From an uncultured Eubacteriales bacterium (lineage in GTDB: Bacteria; Bacillota; Clostridia; Lachnospirales; Cellulosilyticaceae): DNA of 64,000 nucleotides. Of this stretch, positions 62,689-64,000 are shown piece by piece (within the stretch, counting starts at the first letter, position 1; each line of letters begins with the position of its first letter). The notes beneath the pieces were generated by a model, which searched no databases, was not told the origin of the DNA, and saw only the letters and a program-made list of their open reading frames with translations. The DNA is taken from positions 1 to 64,000 of the forward strand of contig URVM01000014.1 in assembly GCA_900551325.1 (NCBI GenBank). The letters are read 5' to 3'. A program made the position numbers and the translations under genes.

Positions 62689-63984
62689 CTACTTTGTTTT
62701 AAACCTAGGAAAATCAAAAACAATAGCTATTAAACCACAAACTCCCATAAGCATTGGATAATAAATATATGGTAAGATTTCCATTGGTGAAATAGCACTA
62801 AGTCCGGCTGCTGCTAAAATTTGTGCACCATAAGGAATCATACCTTGCCAACAAGAAGAGAAAATATCTAGAATACTTGCTGTACGCTTTGGATCAATAT
62901 GGTATTCATCTGCAATATCTTTAGCAAGTGGACCTGCCATAACGATAGCAATTGTATTATTTGCTGTACATAAGTCTACTACACTTACTAAAGCAGCTAT
63001 ACCAAATTCAGCACCTTTCTTACTTCTAATACACTTTTTAATACCATTAAGTAAGAAATCAATTCCTCCATTATGCTTAATAAGAGCAAGGGTTCCCCCT
63101 ATAACGATAGAAAGCATAGCTAAATCTTCCATTCCCATCATACCGTCGCCTGTTGCTTGCATAAAGCCAAAGAAATCAAATGAACCATTTAACATCCCAA
63201 TAATTCCAGTGAATACTGTACCACCTGCTAGTAATACAAATACGTTTACTCCTATAAGAGCACCTATTAATACACCAATATATGGTACTATTTGTATTAA
63301 ATTATAATTATATACTTGTTTTACATCAGCTTGATACTGGATTGTTAATATAGTAAGTATAATGACTGTAAGAATAGCTGCTGGTAATACAATCAAGAAG
63401 TTAGTTTGAAACTTATCTTTAAGCTCGCACCCTTGTGTTCTAACAGCTGCTATAGTTGTATCAGAAATCATAGACAAGTTATCTCCAAACATTCCCCCAC
63501 CTATAATAGCACCAATAACTAAAGCAATAGGCATACCTGTTTCTTGTGCAATACCAAGTCCAATAGGTGTAAGTGCTGTAATCGTTCCTACAGAAGTTCC
63601 CATAGAAATAGATATAAAGCAAGCAATAACAAATAGTCCTGCTACTAATAACTGTGTTGGAAGTATAGATAAACTAAGCTGTACAGTAGCTTCAACTGCT
63701 CCCATTGATTTTGCTACATTACTAAATGCTCCTGCTAGTAAGAAAATCATACACATTAAAATAATATTGCTTTCACCTGCACCCTTACAAAAAATCTCTA
63801 TTTTATTTTGCATACTTTCTTTTGGATTTAAAAAAAGTGCTACTGCTGTAGCAATCAAAAATGCTACCAATACAGGCATCTTATAAAAATCTTGTGTTAC
63901 AATACCCGTTCCAAGAAAAAGAACAAGAAAAATCCCTATAGGCAAAAGAGCGAGGGCATTACCTTTTTTCGGTTCCTTTGTCAT
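62689..63984 (-). CDS. NhaC-type Na+/H+ antiporter family protein
   Basis: This 431-residue protein has about eleven to twelve hydrophobic segments. Typical NhaC-family motifs are SISMGTSVGTITALTPIG, GGMFGDNLSMISDTTIAA (the conserved GDNLS segment) and SVVDLCTANNTIAIVMAG. Family members exchange sodium for protons, or malate/lactate in the related MleN type. The gene is complete; its AAGGAG site ends at the window edge, so the upstream context is unseen. Confidence 0.85.
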   Translation of the reverse strand: MTKEPKKGNALALLPIGIFLVLFLGTGIVTQDFYKMPVLVAFLIATAVALFLNPKESMQNKIEIFCKGAGESNIILMCMIFLLAGAFSNVAKSMGAVEATVQLSLSILPTQLLVAGLFVIACFISISMGTSVGTITALTPIGLGIAQETGMPIALVIGAIIGGGMFGDNLSMISDTTIAAVRTQGCELKDKFQTNFLIVLPAAILTVIILTILTIQYQADVKQVYNYNLIQIVPYIGVLIGALIGVNVFVLLAGGTVFTGIIGMLNGSFDFFGFMQATGDGMMGMEDLAMLSIVIGGTLALIKHNGGIDFLLNGIKKCIRSKKGAEFGIAALVSVVDLCTANNTIAIVMAGPLAKDIADEYHIDPKRTASILDIFSSCWQGMIPYGAQILAAAGLSAISPMEILPYIYYPMLMGVCGLIAIVFDFPRFKTK

Positions 63985-64000
63985 AATTTATCTCCTTATA

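Overview
The window looks like chromosomal DNA of an anaerobic, spore-forming, flagellated, low-GC Firmicute, most likely a Lachnospirales/Clostridia member of the Cellulosilyticum type. Evidence for this is the AT-rich sequence, AAGGAGG ribosome-binding sites, sporulation genes (yyaC, bofA), two ferredoxin-dependent 2-oxoacid oxidoreductases, a fabK/fabT-type fatty acid cluster, and a tryptophan operon controlled by a T-box. The genus is an inference from protein flavour, not a search result. Almost every gene is on the minus strand, and the left edge is the 5' end of a minus-strand 16S rRNA gene with its promoter. If genes follow replication, the origin lies beyond the right edge.

Layout, left to right. 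1-574: 16S start, rRNA promoter and AT-rich leader. 0.57-3.2 kb: ABC importer (ATPase, permease, binding lipoprotein). 3.4-5.3 kb: CvpA-like protein and a membrane-anchored beta-propeller-like protein. 5.5-13.2 kb: glycogen synthase, a LysM protein with a degenerate JAMM-like domain, yyaC, a membrane protein, a PfoR/EIIC-like membrane protein paired with a NiaR repressor, and pgi. 13.4-16.8 kb: a 2-oxoacid:ferredoxin oxidoreductase with fused alpha-beta chain and fused gamma-delta chain. 16.9-19.8 kb: a coiled-coil membrane protein, mtnN, an HMA-like protein and a tocopherol-cyclase-like protein. 20-29.7 kb: a complete type II fatty acid synthesis cluster in the order fabT-fabH-acpP-fabK-fabD-fabG-fabF-accB-fabZ-accC-accD-accA, with matching FabT-like operator sequences in front of fabT and in front of fabD.

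29.8-41 kb: a DUF5658 protein, an ABC-F ATPase, a GGDEF-EAL protein, pyrG, murG, malic enzyme and asnB. 41-43.9 kb: a HIT protein and three poorly known proteins, including a flavodoxin-SCP2 fusion. 43.9-44.2 kb: an intergenic cluster of DnaA-box-like 9-mers with a perfect-consensus minus-strand promoter and a downstream terminator, predicting a transcript of about 100 nt. This is the most unusual locus in the window. 44.3-47.3 kb: a four-gene pyruvate:ferredoxin-oxidoreductase-type operon. 47.6 kb: a lone N-terminal domain of an HNH-nuclease-associated family. 48.3-53.8 kb: bofA, yaaL-like, flagellin, fliS, an overlooked 50-codon gene and a 950-residue FliK-like protein behind a sigma-28-type promoter. 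54-55.3 kb: a CNNM/CorC-type membrane protein. 55.4-62.2 kb: trpEGDCFBA behind a tryptophan T-box. 62.2-64 kb: a DUF3892-like protein and an NhaC-type antiporter.

No insertion sequence, prophage, CRISPR array or tRNA gene was seen. The content is mainly core metabolism (glycolysis, fatty acids, nucleotides, tryptophan, 2-oxoacid oxidation to reduced ferredoxin) with scattered cell-envelope, sporulation and motility genes.
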